Below, one piece after another: positions 43,488-52,536 of a stretch of DNA of 64,000 nt. A program made the translations under genes and the position numbers. The stretch is from assembly GCA_902519445.1 (NCBI GenBank), contig CABYJR010000001.1, forward strand, positions 1 through 64,000, written 5' to 3'. Position 1 is the first letter of the stretch, and each line of letters opens with the position of its first letter. This DNA comes from an uncultured Pelagibacteraceae bacterium (GTDB lineage Bacteria > Pseudomonadota > Alphaproteobacteria > Pelagibacterales > Pelagibacteraceae). Below the pieces are notes generated by a model. It had not been told where the DNA came from. It saw nothing but the letters and a program-made list of their open reading frames with translations, and searched no databases.

Positions 43488-44359
43488 AAATTATTAAATA
43501 TTTTTTCGAATTTATAAGTATTATATCCTTGTTTTTTATATTTAAAATAATAGGTCTTAAAAATGCTTCCAACCTTGGAAGTGTACTAGGAAGATTTATT
43601 GGCCCTTTATTTAGATCAAAAGAAATCATTAAACAAAATATAAAAACAGCATTAGGAGAAATAGATAAAAAAGAAGAAACTATGATTATTAATAGTATGT
43701 GGTCAAATATTGGAAGAACTTTTGCGGAATATGTTTTTTTAAAAGATTTTAAATTTAATAGAACTAATTTTGATCATATGAAAATTAAAGGCATTAACTA
43801 TTTAGAAAAAATTAAAAAAAATAATGAAACAGTAATTTTTTATTCGTGTCATTTTGCAAATTTTGAGTTAATGGCTATGGAATTAGATAAATTTGGAATT
43901 AAGTGTGCAGCAATTTATAGACCATTAAATAACTTTTTTTTAAATCCATTAATGGAGTACCTGAGAATGAAATATATTTGTCCTATTCAGATTCCTAAAG
44001 GTCGGATGGGAATTAGGGAAATAATTGGTAAAGTAAAAGATGGTTACAGCGTCGCTTTAATGGTTGATCAACGCGTCAGTGAGGGACCTAGAACTCTTTT
44101 TTTTAATAAGCTGGCACATACAACAACTATACCCGCGCAACTTGCTTTAAAATATAACTGTAAGTTAGTGCCTATTTCCATAGAAAGAAAAGATGGTACA
44201 AATTTTGAAATAAATATACATGAGCCATATAAAATTGAAAAAACTGGAAATGATGATGAAGATACAAAAAATATTACACTTAAAATTAACCAAACTATTG
44301 AGAAAATGATAATTAAAAATCCAAAACAATGGATTTGGTCTCACAATCGTTGGAAATGA
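43484..44359 (+). CDS. lpxL: lipid A late acyltransferase (LpxL/HtrB family)
   Basis: Adds a secondary acyl chain to Kdo2-lipid IVA. 291 residues with an N-terminal membrane helix (about 5-25). The catalytic H-x4-E motif lies in FYSCHFANFELMAMELD (about 121-137), followed by YRPLNN, and the block ALMVDQRVSEGP (about 189-200) and C-terminal NPKQWIWSHNRW are typical of the family. Chain length specificity (LpxL, LpxM or LpxP type) cannot be assigned. Confidence 0.92.
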   Translation: MKIIKYFFEFISIISLFFIFKIIGLKNASNLGSVLGRFIGPLFRSKEIIKQNIKTALGEIDKKEETMIINSMWSNIGRTFAEYVFLKDFKFNRTNFDHMKIKGINYLEKIKKNNETVIFYSCHFANFELMAMELDKFGIKCAAIYRPLNNFFLNPLMEYLRMKYICPIQIPKGRMGIREIIGKVKDGYSVALMVDQRVSEGPRTLFFNKLAHTTTIPAQLALKYNCKLVPISIERKDGTNFEINIHEPYKIEKTGNDDEDTKNITLKINQTIEKMIIKNPKQWIWSHNRWK

Positions 44360-44365
44360 TAAAAA

Positions 44366-45039
44366 ATGAATATTATTAAATTTTTTCATATTGTTCATAA
44401 CTTATATTTCAAACAAAAATATTTTATTAAAAGAAAATATTATTCTAGCGAAGGTGAAGATTTATTTTTAAAAAAAAAATTAGATTTAAAAAAGAAAGGT
44501 TTCTATGTAGATGTGGGAGCCTACCATCCTATTAGACACAACAATACTATGATTTTATATCAAAATGGATGGAGGGGCATAAATATCGACGCTAACCAAT
44601 TTTCAATTGATTTATTTAATTTTATAAGACCCAAAGATGAAAATTTTAATATTGCTATATCTGACAAGAGTGAAAAAATAGATTTTTACTCTTCAAAAAA
44701 ACATGATCCTCAATCTACTGCGAGCAAAATTTTTTTAAAGCATGATTATATAGATAAGAATAGAAAATATAAAAAAAAGAAATTGAAGCAAAAACTCTTA
44801 ATGATGTTTTAAAAAATTCTAAGTATACTGGTCAGCAAATTGATTTTTTAAATATAGATGTTCAAGGATATGATTATAAAGTATTAAAATCTTTAGACTT
44901 TGAAGTATATAAACCAAAATATATATGTATCGAAATACAATTTATTAATGAAAAAGAAATTATGGATTTTTTAACATACAATAAATACCAAAAAATTTGG
45001 ACTGGAATTAACAGCAATATTTTTGAAAAGATTGAATGA
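44366..45039 (+). pseudogene. FkbM-family methyltransferase, frameshifted at an A8 tract
   Basis: The frame from 44366 shows the FkbM SAM-binding start (GFYVDVGAYHPIRHNNT, GWRGINIDANQF) and stops at 44812. The rest of the family continues in the next frame through 45039: residues read IDFLNIDVQGYDYKVLKSL, KYICIEIQFI and end 4 bp into the following gene. The break is at eight A's (44771-44778); one more A would restore a continuous protein of about 224 residues with the expected 4-bp ATGA overlap. It may be a real mutation, a phase-variable or slippage-read gene, or a sequencing error. Family members O-methylate sugars of surface glycans, in keeping with the adjacent glycosyltransferase. Confidence 0.85.
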
Positions 45040-46103
45040 AAAATATAAAAAAAATAAATATTATTTATATATTACCTGCGCACAAAAATGCATCTGGTGG
45101 ATCTAAAGTAATTTATCAACACAGTGAATTGATAAATAAGTTTAAAATAGGAAATATATCATCTCATATATTGCATCTTAAAAAGAAGAAGATGGATAAA
45201 ATCTTTTTATCCCTAAAAAAAAGAATTTTTAATAAATCATCAAAAAAATATGGCTGGCATGGAAATGAAATGAAACCGGTAAAATCATTCACACCCTCGG
45301 CTTCTTGGACAAAAAATAAAATTTTAATTAAAAAAGATATGAACTTTAATCCTAAAACTGATTTTGTAATTCTGCCAGAAATTTGGGCTCATTTTGCGAA
45401 TGATTTTTTAATAAAAAAAAAAATTAAATACTCAATTTTTGTACAAGGTTTTTATCACATGAACTCATTTTATGACCATGAAAAGCTATTTGAATCTTAT
45501 AATAAAGCTGAATTTATTATAACAACGTCAGAAGAAACTTACAAATGCTTAGAATTTATTTTTCCTAATAAAAAAAATAAAATTTTTAAAGTAAATATTT
45601 CATTTGATCATAAAAAATTTAAAGTTCCAAATAGAAAGAAAAATTTAATAACCTTTATGCCAAGAAAACTTAGTGATCATTTTCACATACTTTCATTATT
45701 TTTATTTAAAAAATTACCAAAAAAATGGAAAATGGAATCATTAAGTAATTTGGATGAAAAACAACTTTTTTCTAAACTTGTTAAATCAAAAATATTTTTA
45801 TCTTTTTCTTATACTGAAGGATTTGGGATGCCTCCACTTGAAGCAGCAATTGCAGGAAATAAGGTTATTGGTTATACAGGCGGTGGTGGTAAAGAATATT
45901 GGAACAAGCCAATCTTTGAAGAAATCCAATCTGGCGATATTAAAAATTTTTCTGAAAGAATATTAAACTCCGTTAAAAATTTACCAGAAAATTGGCATAG
46001 AAAAACTATAACTCACAGAAAAAAACTTGCCAAAAAATATTCTGAAATTAATGAAATGAAATTAATTAAAAAATTGGTTAAAAAAATTTCTTCTTACTAT
46101 TAA
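45036..46103 (+). CDS. glycosyltransferase, GT4-like
   Basis: 355 residues. N-terminal acceptor domain start INIIYILPAHKNASGGSKVI (about 7-26); the C-terminal GT-B donor site is visible as FLSFSYTEGFGMPPLEAAIA (about 252-271) followed by VIGYTGGGGKEYW, the E-x7-E type region of GT4 enzymes. It overlaps the frameshifted methyltransferase by 4 bp and follows the lipid A genes, so a role in lipopolysaccharide core or surface glycan synthesis is likely. Donor and acceptor sugars are unknown. Confidence 0.82.
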   Translation: MKNIKKINIIYILPAHKNASGGSKVIYQHSELINKFKIGNISSHILHLKKKKMDKIFLSLKKRIFNKSSKKYGWHGNEMKPVKSFTPSASWTKNKILIKKDMNFNPKTDFVILPEIWAHFANDFLIKKKIKYSIFVQGFYHMNSFYDHEKLFESYNKAEFIITTSEETYKCLEFIFPNKKNKIFKVNISFDHKKFKVPNRKKNLITFMPRKLSDHFHILSLFLFKKLPKKWKMESLSNLDEKQLFSKLVKSKIFLSFSYTEGFGMPPLEAAIAGNKVIGYTGGGGKEYWNKPIFEEIQSGDIKNFSERILNSVKNLPENWHRKTITHRKKLAKKYSEINEMKLIKKLVKKISSYY

Positions 46104-46888
46104 TTTTTTATATTTAATACAGTAGCTGGATCCAAACGAGTTTGAAACCAATTAAGCCTCACATCTAAATGTGCTCCTGTTGATCTCCCTGTTGAGCCAA
46201 CGGTGCCTATAACTTCTCCTTGTTTTACTTTTTGACCTTTTTTTACCAGCAATGTTTTCATGTGCATATACAATGTTGAAATACCATGACCATGATCAAA
46301 AATTAAGGTGCCGCCAGTATAAAATAAGTCTGGCTCAGATAAAGTAACAATTCCATCTAACATAGCTTTTATTTCTGTACCTTCTTCAGCAGCAAAATCT
46401 ATACCGTAATGAGGCCATTTAGGTTTTCCATTTAAAATTCTTTGACTTCCATAAACCCCTGTGACTATTGCGTTTTCTAATGGATTAATAAATTTTTTTT
46501 TAAAGAAAGTTAGGTCGCTATTAATGGCCCTAGCCTCACCTATCCATTTGTTTTCTCTTTTAATTCTTTCGTAAACTTCTTCAGGTGGGGTCACTTTTTT
46601 TTCTTCTAAACCATCTATTCTTTGAATTTTATATTCTCTTTTAAAAACTTTTTTTACAATTTTTTTCTTATTTATTGTTATTACAACATCATTTTTTCTA
46701 TCTCTGCCCAATCCAAAAGCAAAGTATCCTTCGTTTGTAACTTTTACCTTTCTTTTATCAATAAAAACTTCTGAACCTGGTTCAGTTTTTCCAAGAATAA
46801 AAGAACCTTGAATAAACTTTCCCTTGAAAGTTTCTGCAAAACTCGAGGTTGTAATGAACAAATAAACTATAATTAATAAAATTCTCAT
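46100..46888 (-). CDS. exported M23 (LytM-type) metallopeptidase
   Basis: 262 residues with a signal peptide (1 to about 18, SSFAETF). The C-terminal half is an M23 domain: WPHYGIDFAAEEGTEIKAML (first zinc motif H-x3-D, about 160-179), LIFDHGHGISTLYMHM (about 206-221) and TGRSTGAHLDVRLNWFQ, where the usual H-x-H motif reads His-Leu-Asp. The variant HLD form is known in a subgroup of M23 proteins. Probable peptidoglycan endopeptidase or amidase activator in the periplasm. It overlaps the downstream DUF2093 gene start by 4 bp. Confidence 0.88.
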   Translation of the reverse strand: MRILLIIVYLFITTSSFAETFKGKFIQGSFILGKTEPGSEVFIDKRKVKVTNEGYFAFGLGRDRKNDVVITINKKKIVKKVFKREYKIQRIDGLEEKKVTPPEEVYERIKRENKWIGEARAINSDLTFFKKKFINPLENAIVTGVYGSQRILNGKPKWPHYGIDFAAEEGTEIKAMLDGIVTLSEPDLFYTGGTLIFDHGHGISTLYMHMKTLLVKKGQKVKQGEVIGTVGSTGRSTGAHLDVRLNWFQTRLDPATVLNIKN

Positions 46889-47082
46889 TTTTTATTTAGT
46901 TCTTCGTATCTTTGTTGAGCTTCCTTGGGTGAAAAGTAAGCTTCTTGTAATTCAACATTCCAATAGGTTAACTTGTTTAAAGGAATATCTTTCCCAGAAA
47001 CTGCACAAACAACATAATCCCCATTCTCAACAATTTCAAAATTGTTTGGATTAAATTTAAGTTTTGCTTTATTTCCACTCAT
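46885..47082 (-). CDS. DUF2093 family protein
   Basis: 65 residues matching the small alphaproteobacterial DUF2093 family, with VENGDYVVCAVSGKDIPLNK (about 18-37) and LTYWNVELQEAYFSP (about 38-52). Function unknown; the single Cys and the conserved WxVxxQExY-like block suggest a small binding domain. Translationally coupled to the M23 peptidase gene (4-bp overlap), a pairing known from other alphaproteobacteria. Confidence 0.85.
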   Translation of the reverse strand: MSGNKAKLKFNPNNFEIVENGDYVVCAVSGKDIPLNKLTYWNVELQEAYFSPKEAQQRYEELNKK

Positions 47083-47113
47083 GTATATTTAATTATTAAT
47101 ATACCTATAATAT

Positions 47114-47242
47114 ATGAATTTAGCTGTCTTAGGAAGTGGTGGTCGAGAGCATGCAATTTGCTATAAACTTAAACGGTCATCAAAAATTAAAAAACTATAC
47201 CAAGTTATAATAAAAAATAATTATGCGAATTATATCAGGTAA
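47114..47242 (+). pseudogene. purD: purD N-terminal remnant
   Basis: An open frame of 42 codons. Its first 29 residues (47114-47200) match the start of phosphoribosylamine-glycine ligase: NLAVLGSGGREHAICYKL contains the diagnostic GSGGREHA motif and KIKKLY the beginning of the next strand. PurD is about 420 residues; here homology ends where CIPGNAGT would be expected and the frame runs into the rsmD start. This looks like a gene deleted except for its first strand and helix. The remnant keeps a TATAAT-like upstream sequence at 47106. The junction is around 47200. Confidence 0.8.
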
Positions 47243-47792
47243 ACTAAAAGGAACGATTTTGTATCTTCCTAAAGATAAAAATACTAGACCTCTTAAAGAT
47301 TTAGTCAGAGAAAGTATTTTTAATCTGTTAAATCACTCTAACAAAATTTCATTAAAATTGGAGCATTCAAATATTTTAGATTTATACGCGGGAACAGGCT
47401 CTTTTGGGTTAGAATGTTTATCAAGACAAGCTGGTAATGTTTGTTTTGTTGAAAAAAAAAAGGATGCAATTGAAATATTAGAAAAAAATATTAAAAAATT
47501 GAGAGTGAGAAATAAGGCAAAAATATTTTATAATGATATTTTTGAAGCAATTGAAAAAGATAAAATCTCTGAATCTAAATTTGATCTTATTTTTTGCGAT
47601 CCTCCCTTCAAAGATATAAATATTGAAAAATTAATTAATTTAATTTTTAATAAAAATTTAATGAATAAAAATGGAATTATGGTTCTTCATAGAAATAAAA
47701 ATACTAAGGAAAAATTACCAAACTGTTTTAGAATAATAGATGAAAGAATATATGGAGTGTCAAAAATAATTTTTGGAAAATTTCTATCTTAA
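47223..47792 (+). CDS. rsmD: 16S rRNA (guanine(966)-N2)-methyltransferase
   Basis: 189 residues. Seen: the N-terminal MRIISGKLKGTILYLP, TRPLKDLVRESIFNLL (about 21-36), SAM motif ILDLYAGTGSFGLECLSR (about 55-72) and the catalytic FCDPPF (about 126-131, DPPF form of NPPY). It follows the purD remnant, which overlaps its first 20 bp in another frame. Its stop overlaps the convergent pgi by 9 bp. Any transcription from the old purD promoter would now serve rsmD. Confidence 0.95.
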   Translation: MRIISGKLKGTILYLPKDKNTRPLKDLVRESIFNLLNHSNKISLKLEHSNILDLYAGTGSFGLECLSRQAGNVCFVEKKKDAIEILEKNIKKLRVRNKAKIFYNDIFEAIEKDKISESKFDLIFCDPPFKDINIEKLINLIFNKNLMNKNGIMVLHRNKNTKEKLPNCFRIIDERIYGVSKIIFGKFLS

Positions 47793-48992
47793 AATTTTCT
47801 TTGTTTCAATTTTGACCTGTTCTACAGCTGGTTGATCAAATGGATTTACGTTCATTAAACGCGACAAAAGAATTGTCTCTAAAACAAAAAAAGTAAAAAT
47901 CTCTCCTAATTCCTCTTCGTTTCCCTTTTGAAAGATAAATTGTCTAAAAGGAATATTTTTTAATTTAAAAATATTTTTTGCAGCACTGCATTGCGCGTTG
48001 ATAATAAATCTTAAATTTTTATTTTTTAAAAATCTCATATTATTAGGAATAATTTCTTGCGAAATTTTTAATTTATTTTCTTTTTTTGATGAACTAAAGA
48101 AAGTAAAAAATTTATCTTTAGGGCCATCTAAGTAAAGTTGTAAAAGGCTATGATGATCTTTGGGTCCAAAAGAAAGAGTTGGATTAATCCCTTTGCCTTT
48201 TTTGCCTAAACTTTCTGCAACAAGTTGCTGGTACCAATATCCTAGATCATCTAAACTAGAATCATAATTCAAAATAACAGAATTATTAATTCTTTTTAAA
48301 TTTAAAGTATATATAAAAGCCACATTTTCTATTAAAGACAAAACAAATTTTTTGTTTTTAATTAATTTTTTTATGTTTTTAAATTTCATTATATTTAAAC
48401 CCATTAATGCAGCTGGGAACATCCCTGTTTCCGATAAAACTGAATAACGCCCACTTATAAACTCCTTGTGTTCAATGATCTCAGCATTATATTTATTGGC
48501 TATATTTATTAAAGCGTTGTCAGTTAGCTGAGCAATAATGATTAATTTATTTTTTAATAAATTTTTTGAAAAAATTGATCCTAAATTTATTATTGTTTCA
48601 ACTGTTCTTCCTGACTTACTAACTACTATAAAGCAGGAACTCTTCAAATTTCTTATTTTTTTAAATTTTAAATTTAAATCTGAATCTAAATTATCGAAAA
48701 AAAACACTTTCTTTTTAATTTTTTTTTTAAAAAATGAATAAATACTTTTTGTTCCTAAGATCGATCCTCCCATACCAATAATAATAATATTTTTGTATTT
48801 AGAAAATTTTTTTACAGTATCCTTTGAAAAATCAAATTCATAATCTTTTTCATATGATTCAAGCAAAGGAATATCAAAATTTTTTAGTTCAAATAAAAAT
48901 GAGTTAAAAACCTTTTTAGTTTTTTTTAAATTATTATGATAAGCGTTTGATTTTTTAATATGATTTTTAAAAAAATTATCTCTTTTAATCAT
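47784..48992 (-). CDS. pgi: glucose-6-phosphate isomerase, short form
   Basis: 402 residues, much shorter than the E. coli enzyme (549), but with the SIS core intact: IIGMGGSILGTKSIYSFF (about 71-88), VVSKSGRTVETIINLGS (about 123-139), GRYSVLSETGMFPAALMG (about 182-199), and ESLGKKGKGINPTLSFGPKDHHSLLQ (about 257-282). Interconverts glucose 6-phosphate and fructose 6-phosphate. Last gene of the HAD / ribF / ileS / lspA / lipoprotein / pgi run, starting directly after the lipoprotein stop. Confidence 0.93.
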   Translation of the reverse strand: MIKRDNFFKNHIKKSNAYHNNLKKTKKVFNSFLFELKNFDIPLLESYEKDYEFDFSKDTVKKFSKYKNIIIIGMGGSILGTKSIYSFFKKKIKKKVFFFDNLDSDLNLKFKKIRNLKSSCFIVVSKSGRTVETIINLGSIFSKNLLKNKLIIIAQLTDNALINIANKYNAEIIEHKEFISGRYSVLSETGMFPAALMGLNIMKFKNIKKLIKNKKFVLSLIENVAFIYTLNLKRINNSVILNYDSSLDDLGYWYQQLVAESLGKKGKGINPTLSFGPKDHHSLLQLYLDGPKDKFFTFFSSSKKENKLKISQEIIPNNMRFLKNKNLRFIINAQCSAAKNIFKLKNIPFRQFIFQKGNEEELGEIFTFFVLETILLSRLMNVNPFDQPAVEQVKIETKKILR

Positions 48993-49301
48993 TTATTTTG
49001 ATTGAATTTTTTTTAGTATAGATGTTTCGGCTGATGATCGATTGGTCGACCCTTCTTCTTTTTCGGTCTCTAGGGTATCTTGAAAAATAGATTCTTCTTC
49101 TAGATCAAGATCTCTTTCGTCTGGATTCGGCAAGTTTTCATAATCCGGAGGCAAAATAAGAGGGTCTTTCTTTTTCACTAAAAATTCATCAGCAGAACTT
49201 TTTTTCGCTCCTGTCAAACCCCTCTTTACTGAGTCAAAAGTATCTGCGCAAGAAGTTAGGAAGGCAAATAATAAAATAATACTAATTATATTTTTAAGCA
49301 T
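48993..49301 (-). CDS. DUF3035-type small lipoprotein
   Basis: 102 residues with a lipoprotein signal peptide and lipobox LTSC (Cys about 18). The motif [22 protein letters not shown] (about 38-59) is the conserved part of the DUF3035 family of alphaproteobacterial lipoproteins; the rest is Glu/Ser-rich and flexible. It overlaps lspA by 8 bp, so the lipoprotein and the peptidase that processes its class are coupled. Function unknown. Confidence 0.8.
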   Translation of the reverse strand: MLKNIISIILLFAFLTSCADTFDSVKRGLTGAKKSSADEFLVKKKDPLILPPDYENLPNPDERDLDLEEESIFQDTLETEKEEGSTNRSSAETSILKKIQSK

Positions 49302-49764
49302 TGTTAGAAATTTTTTCTCTTTTTGTTATTTCAATGATTAATAATCCAATTATACCAAGCGTTATAAAAATATCAGCAACATTAAAAATAAACCAATGAT
49401 AATTTGCTATATGAAAATCTATAAAATCAGGCACAGCATGATAATATATTCTATCAAACAGATTTCCTAGTGCCCCCCCTATAATTAAAGCAAGCAGATA
49501 TGCATAAGTCCCTTTGGATTTGAGAATCAAATATATTAGGATAAAATTAACAATAACTATTATTCCAGTAATCAAATGATAATAAATATTTGAATCCATG
49601 GATGCTAAACCAAAACCAATACCACTATTCCAAACTAGGTAAAAATTTAAAAAAGGGTTTATATAAAAATCAATTGTTGTTCCGGAAATTTCTAAATTTA
49701 ATAGATAAATTTTACTAGCTCTGTCTAAAAAAAATATAACTAAAATTATAATAATTTTTTTCAT
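49294..49764 (-). CDS. lspA: lipoprotein signal peptidase
   Basis: Cleaves the signal peptide of diacylglyceryl-modified prolipoproteins. 156 residues with four helices. Catalytic aspartates lie in [23 protein letters not shown] (about 101-123) and [17 protein letters not shown] (about 127-143). It starts 6 bp after ileS. The order ribF / ileS / lspA is widely conserved in proteobacteria. Confidence 0.96.
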   Translation of the reverse strand: MKKIIIILVIFFLDRASKIYLLNLEISGTTIDFYINPFLNFYLVWNSGIGFGLASMDSNIYYHLITGIIVIVNFILIYLILKSKGTYAYLLALIIGGALGNLFDRIYYHAVPDFIDFHIANYHWFIFNVADIFITLGIIGLLIIEITKREKISNNA

Positions 49765-49770
49765 TTAAGA

Positions 49771-52536
49771 TCAATTTTTTAATACACTTCCGCATCTTTC
49801 ACATGGATTGCCTAATATTTTCCAACATCGAGAACATTTCTGCCCTTCCGCCTTTTTCACTGATACGGCTATATCGTCTATACCTTCTATTTTGAAAAAT
49901 TTATCACTAATAACCATGCTTTTAGCTTTAGCATGTGATGTAATAAAAAATTCAGACAAATTTATGTCTTTCGCCAACTTTAAATATTGTTCGCCCAAAT
50001 AAACTTCTATATCAGCTTCCAGACTAGAGCCTATATCTTTATTCGATCTTTTAACCTCAATAGCAGCATTTGTAACATTTCTGACTATTTTAAGTTTTTC
50101 CCATTTTTCAAAAATTTTCTTATTTTCCCATTTTTGAGGAATCTCTGGAAATTTTTCTAAATGTATACTGGTTTTTTTTTCTTTGTTCAGAATTTGAAAA
50201 ATTTCTTCAGTAGTGAATGAAAGTATTGGAGCAAACCATTTTAATAAAATATCTAATGTTAATCCTAATAAATTTATACATATTTTTCTATTTGGAGATT
50301 TTAAATCGTCGCAATAAAGTACATCTTTTCTAATATCAAAATAAAAAGCTGATAAATCCAAAGAGCAAAAGTTAAGTAGCTCCTTGTAAAGCTTATGAAA
50401 ATTATATTCTTTTAAATATTTTTTAAAATTTTTGTCAAGAATACAAATTTGATGAAGTATATAACGTTCAATTTCAGGCCATTTTTCAATTTCTTTTGAA
50501 TCTAAATCAAAATTTACTTTTTCATCTTTTAAATTCCCTAACAAAAATCTAAAAGTATTTCGAATTTTTCTATAAGATTCTGCGTGTTGTTCCAAAATAG
50601 AAAAGTCTAACCTTAGATCTTCGGAGTAATCTGATGCAGCTACCCAAGCTCTTAGAATATCTGCTCCATATTTTTTAAGAATATCTTCTGGTGCAATAAT
50701 ATTGCCAGTTGATTTTGACATCTTTAATCCTTTTCCGTCCACAACAAAACCATGTGTTAAAATACTTTTAAAAGGAGCCCTACCTCTAGTCCCGCAAGAT
50801 TCTAGCAATGATGAATGAAACCAACCTCTGTGCTGATCAGATCCTTCTAGATACATTGATGCTGGCCAGGCTAAATCTTTTCTTTTTTCAAGTACATAGC
50901 TATGTGTTGCTCCGCTATCAAACCAAACTTCAACTATGTCATTAGATTTTATGTAGTCATCCTTTTTATATTTTTTTCCTAAAAATTTTTGAGGATCATC
51001 TGTAAACCAACAGTCGGCCCCTTCTTTTTCAAAAATTCTTGCAATATTTTCTATTACCTCTAAATCTTTCAATGGTTCTTTTGTTTTTTTTGAAACGAAT
51101 AGTGGTAAAGGCACTCCCCAAATTCTTTGTCTAGAAATACACCAGTCTGGTCTAGTTTCAATCATTGATCGAATTCTATCTCTACCTCTTTCAGGATAAA
51201 AATCTGTATTATCAATTGCTTTAAGTGCTTTTTTTCGTAAATCCTTTTTTTCCATAGAAATAAACCATTGAGATGTAGCTCTATGAACTAAAGGTGCTTT
51301 AGACCTCCAAGAATGAGGATAGCTATGAGTAAGTTTTCCATTTGCTAATAATTTTTTACATTCTTTGAGATTTTGAATTACGATTTGATCTGCTTTAAAA
51401 ATATGAATTCCTTCAAATTTTTCTATATGCTTAGTATATCTACCATCATCATCTATTGTGTCTAATGATTTAATTCCATGTTTTAAACACAAATTAAAAT
51501 CATCTGGTCCATGACTGGGAGCGCAATGAACAATACCTGTTCCCTGCTCAAGTGTTACAAAATTTGCTTCTAACATTGGAACTTCGTACTGATATCCTAT
51601 GCTTTTAAAAGGATGTGAACAAATTGTTCCATTAAAATCTTTTCCTTTAATTTTTTCAATTACTTTATAAGTTCCTAATTCACACTCTTTCGACACTTGA
51701 TCGAGGAGTTCAGTGGCAATTACAATTTTTTTATTATCAAAATTCTCTGATGTTGAATTAATCTCTATAATTGAATAATCCAGATTTTTATTGTAGGCCA
51801 AAGCTTTATTCGCTGGAATAGTCCAGGGTGTAGTGGTCCATATGATAACTTCTGTGCCTTTTAATGAGTTAATTTTTGAAGTTTTAACTTTAAAACCTAC
51901 ATATATTGTATTGGAAGTATGATCCTTATATTCAACCTCAGCATCCGCAAGTGCAGTTTTTTCCACCGTAGACCAAAGCACAGGTTTGTAACCTTGGTAT
52001 AAGCTACCATCAAGTAAAAACTTGCCCAGCTCTCTAACTATTTGCGCCTCAGCATCGAAGCTCATTGTAGAATAATAATTTTTCCAATCTCCGACCACGC
52101 CTAATCTTCTAAATTCTTCTATGTGTATCTTTATCCACTTTTCTGCAAATTCTCTGCATTCTAATCTAAAATCTTTTATTGGAACTTGATTTTTATCTTT
52201 TTTATTTTTTTTATATTGTTCCTCAATTTTCCACTCGATAGGTAATCCGTGACAATCCCAACCTGGAACATAGACAGAATCTTTTCCTGCCATTTGGTGA
52301 AATCTAGTAATCATATCCTTTAAAATTTTATTTAAGGCGGTTCCCATATGAATGTGACCGTTTGCATAGGGAGGGCCATCATGTAAAATAAATTTTTCCT
52401 TGCCTTTGCTAGATTCTCTAAGTTTTTTATATAGATTTAAATTTTCCCAAATTTTTAAAATTTCAGGTTCTTTGTTGGGTAAATTTGCCTTCATTGAAAA
52501 TGAAGTCTTGGGTAAATTAATATTTTCTTTACTCAT
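49771..52536 (-). CDS. ileS: isoleucyl-tRNA synthetase
   Basis: 921 residues, full length. HIGH motif: GPPYANGHIHMGTALNK (about 54-70); the editing domain lies at about 200-400; KMSKS motif: GLKMSKSTGNII (about 605-616). The C-terminal zinc site is present in the last 30 residues as CSRCWKILGNPCERCG, so it belongs to the eubacterial type sensitive to mupirocin in other bacteria. It overlaps ribF by 4 bp. Confidence 0.98.
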   Translation of the reverse strand: MSKENINLPKTSFSMKANLPNKEPEILKIWENLNLYKKLRESSKGKEKFILHDGPPYANGHIHMGTALNKILKDMITRFHQMAGKDSVYVPGWDCHGLPIEWKIEEQYKKNKKDKNQVPIKDFRLECREFAEKWIKIHIEEFRRLGVVGDWKNYYSTMSFDAEAQIVRELGKFLLDGSLYQGYKPVLWSTVEKTALADAEVEYKDHTSNTIYVGFKVKTSKINSLKGTEVIIWTTTPWTIPANKALAYNKNLDYSIIEINSTSENFDNKKIVIATELLDQVSKECELGTYKVIEKIKGKDFNGTICSHPFKSIGYQYEVPMLEANFVTLEQGTGIVHCAPSHGPDDFNLCLKHGIKSLDTIDDDGRYTKHIEKFEGIHIFKADQIVIQNLKECKKLLANGKLTHSYPHSWRSKAPLVHRATSQWFISMEKKDLRKKALKAIDNTDFYPERGRDRIRSMIETRPDWCISRQRIWGVPLPLFVSKKTKEPLKDLEVIENIARIFEKEGADCWFTDDPQKFLGKKYKKDDYIKSNDIVEVWFDSGATHSYVLEKRKDLAWPASMYLEGSDQHRGWFHSSLLESCGTRGRAPFKSILTHGFVVDGKGLKMSKSTGNIIAPEDILKKYGADILRAWVAASDYSEDLRLDFSILEQHAESYRKIRNTFRFLLGNLKDEKVNFDLDSKEIEKWPEIERYILHQICILDKNFKKYLKEYNFHKLYKELLNFCSLDLSAFYFDIRKDVLYCDDLKSPNRKICINLLGLTLDILLKWFAPILSFTTEEIFQILNKEKKTSIHLEKFPEIPQKWENKKIFEKWEKLKIVRNVTNAAIEVKRSNKDIGSSLEADIEVYLGEQYLKLAKDINLSEFFITSHAKAKSMVISDKFFKIEGIDDIAVSVKKAEGQKCSRCWKILGNPCERCGSVLKN

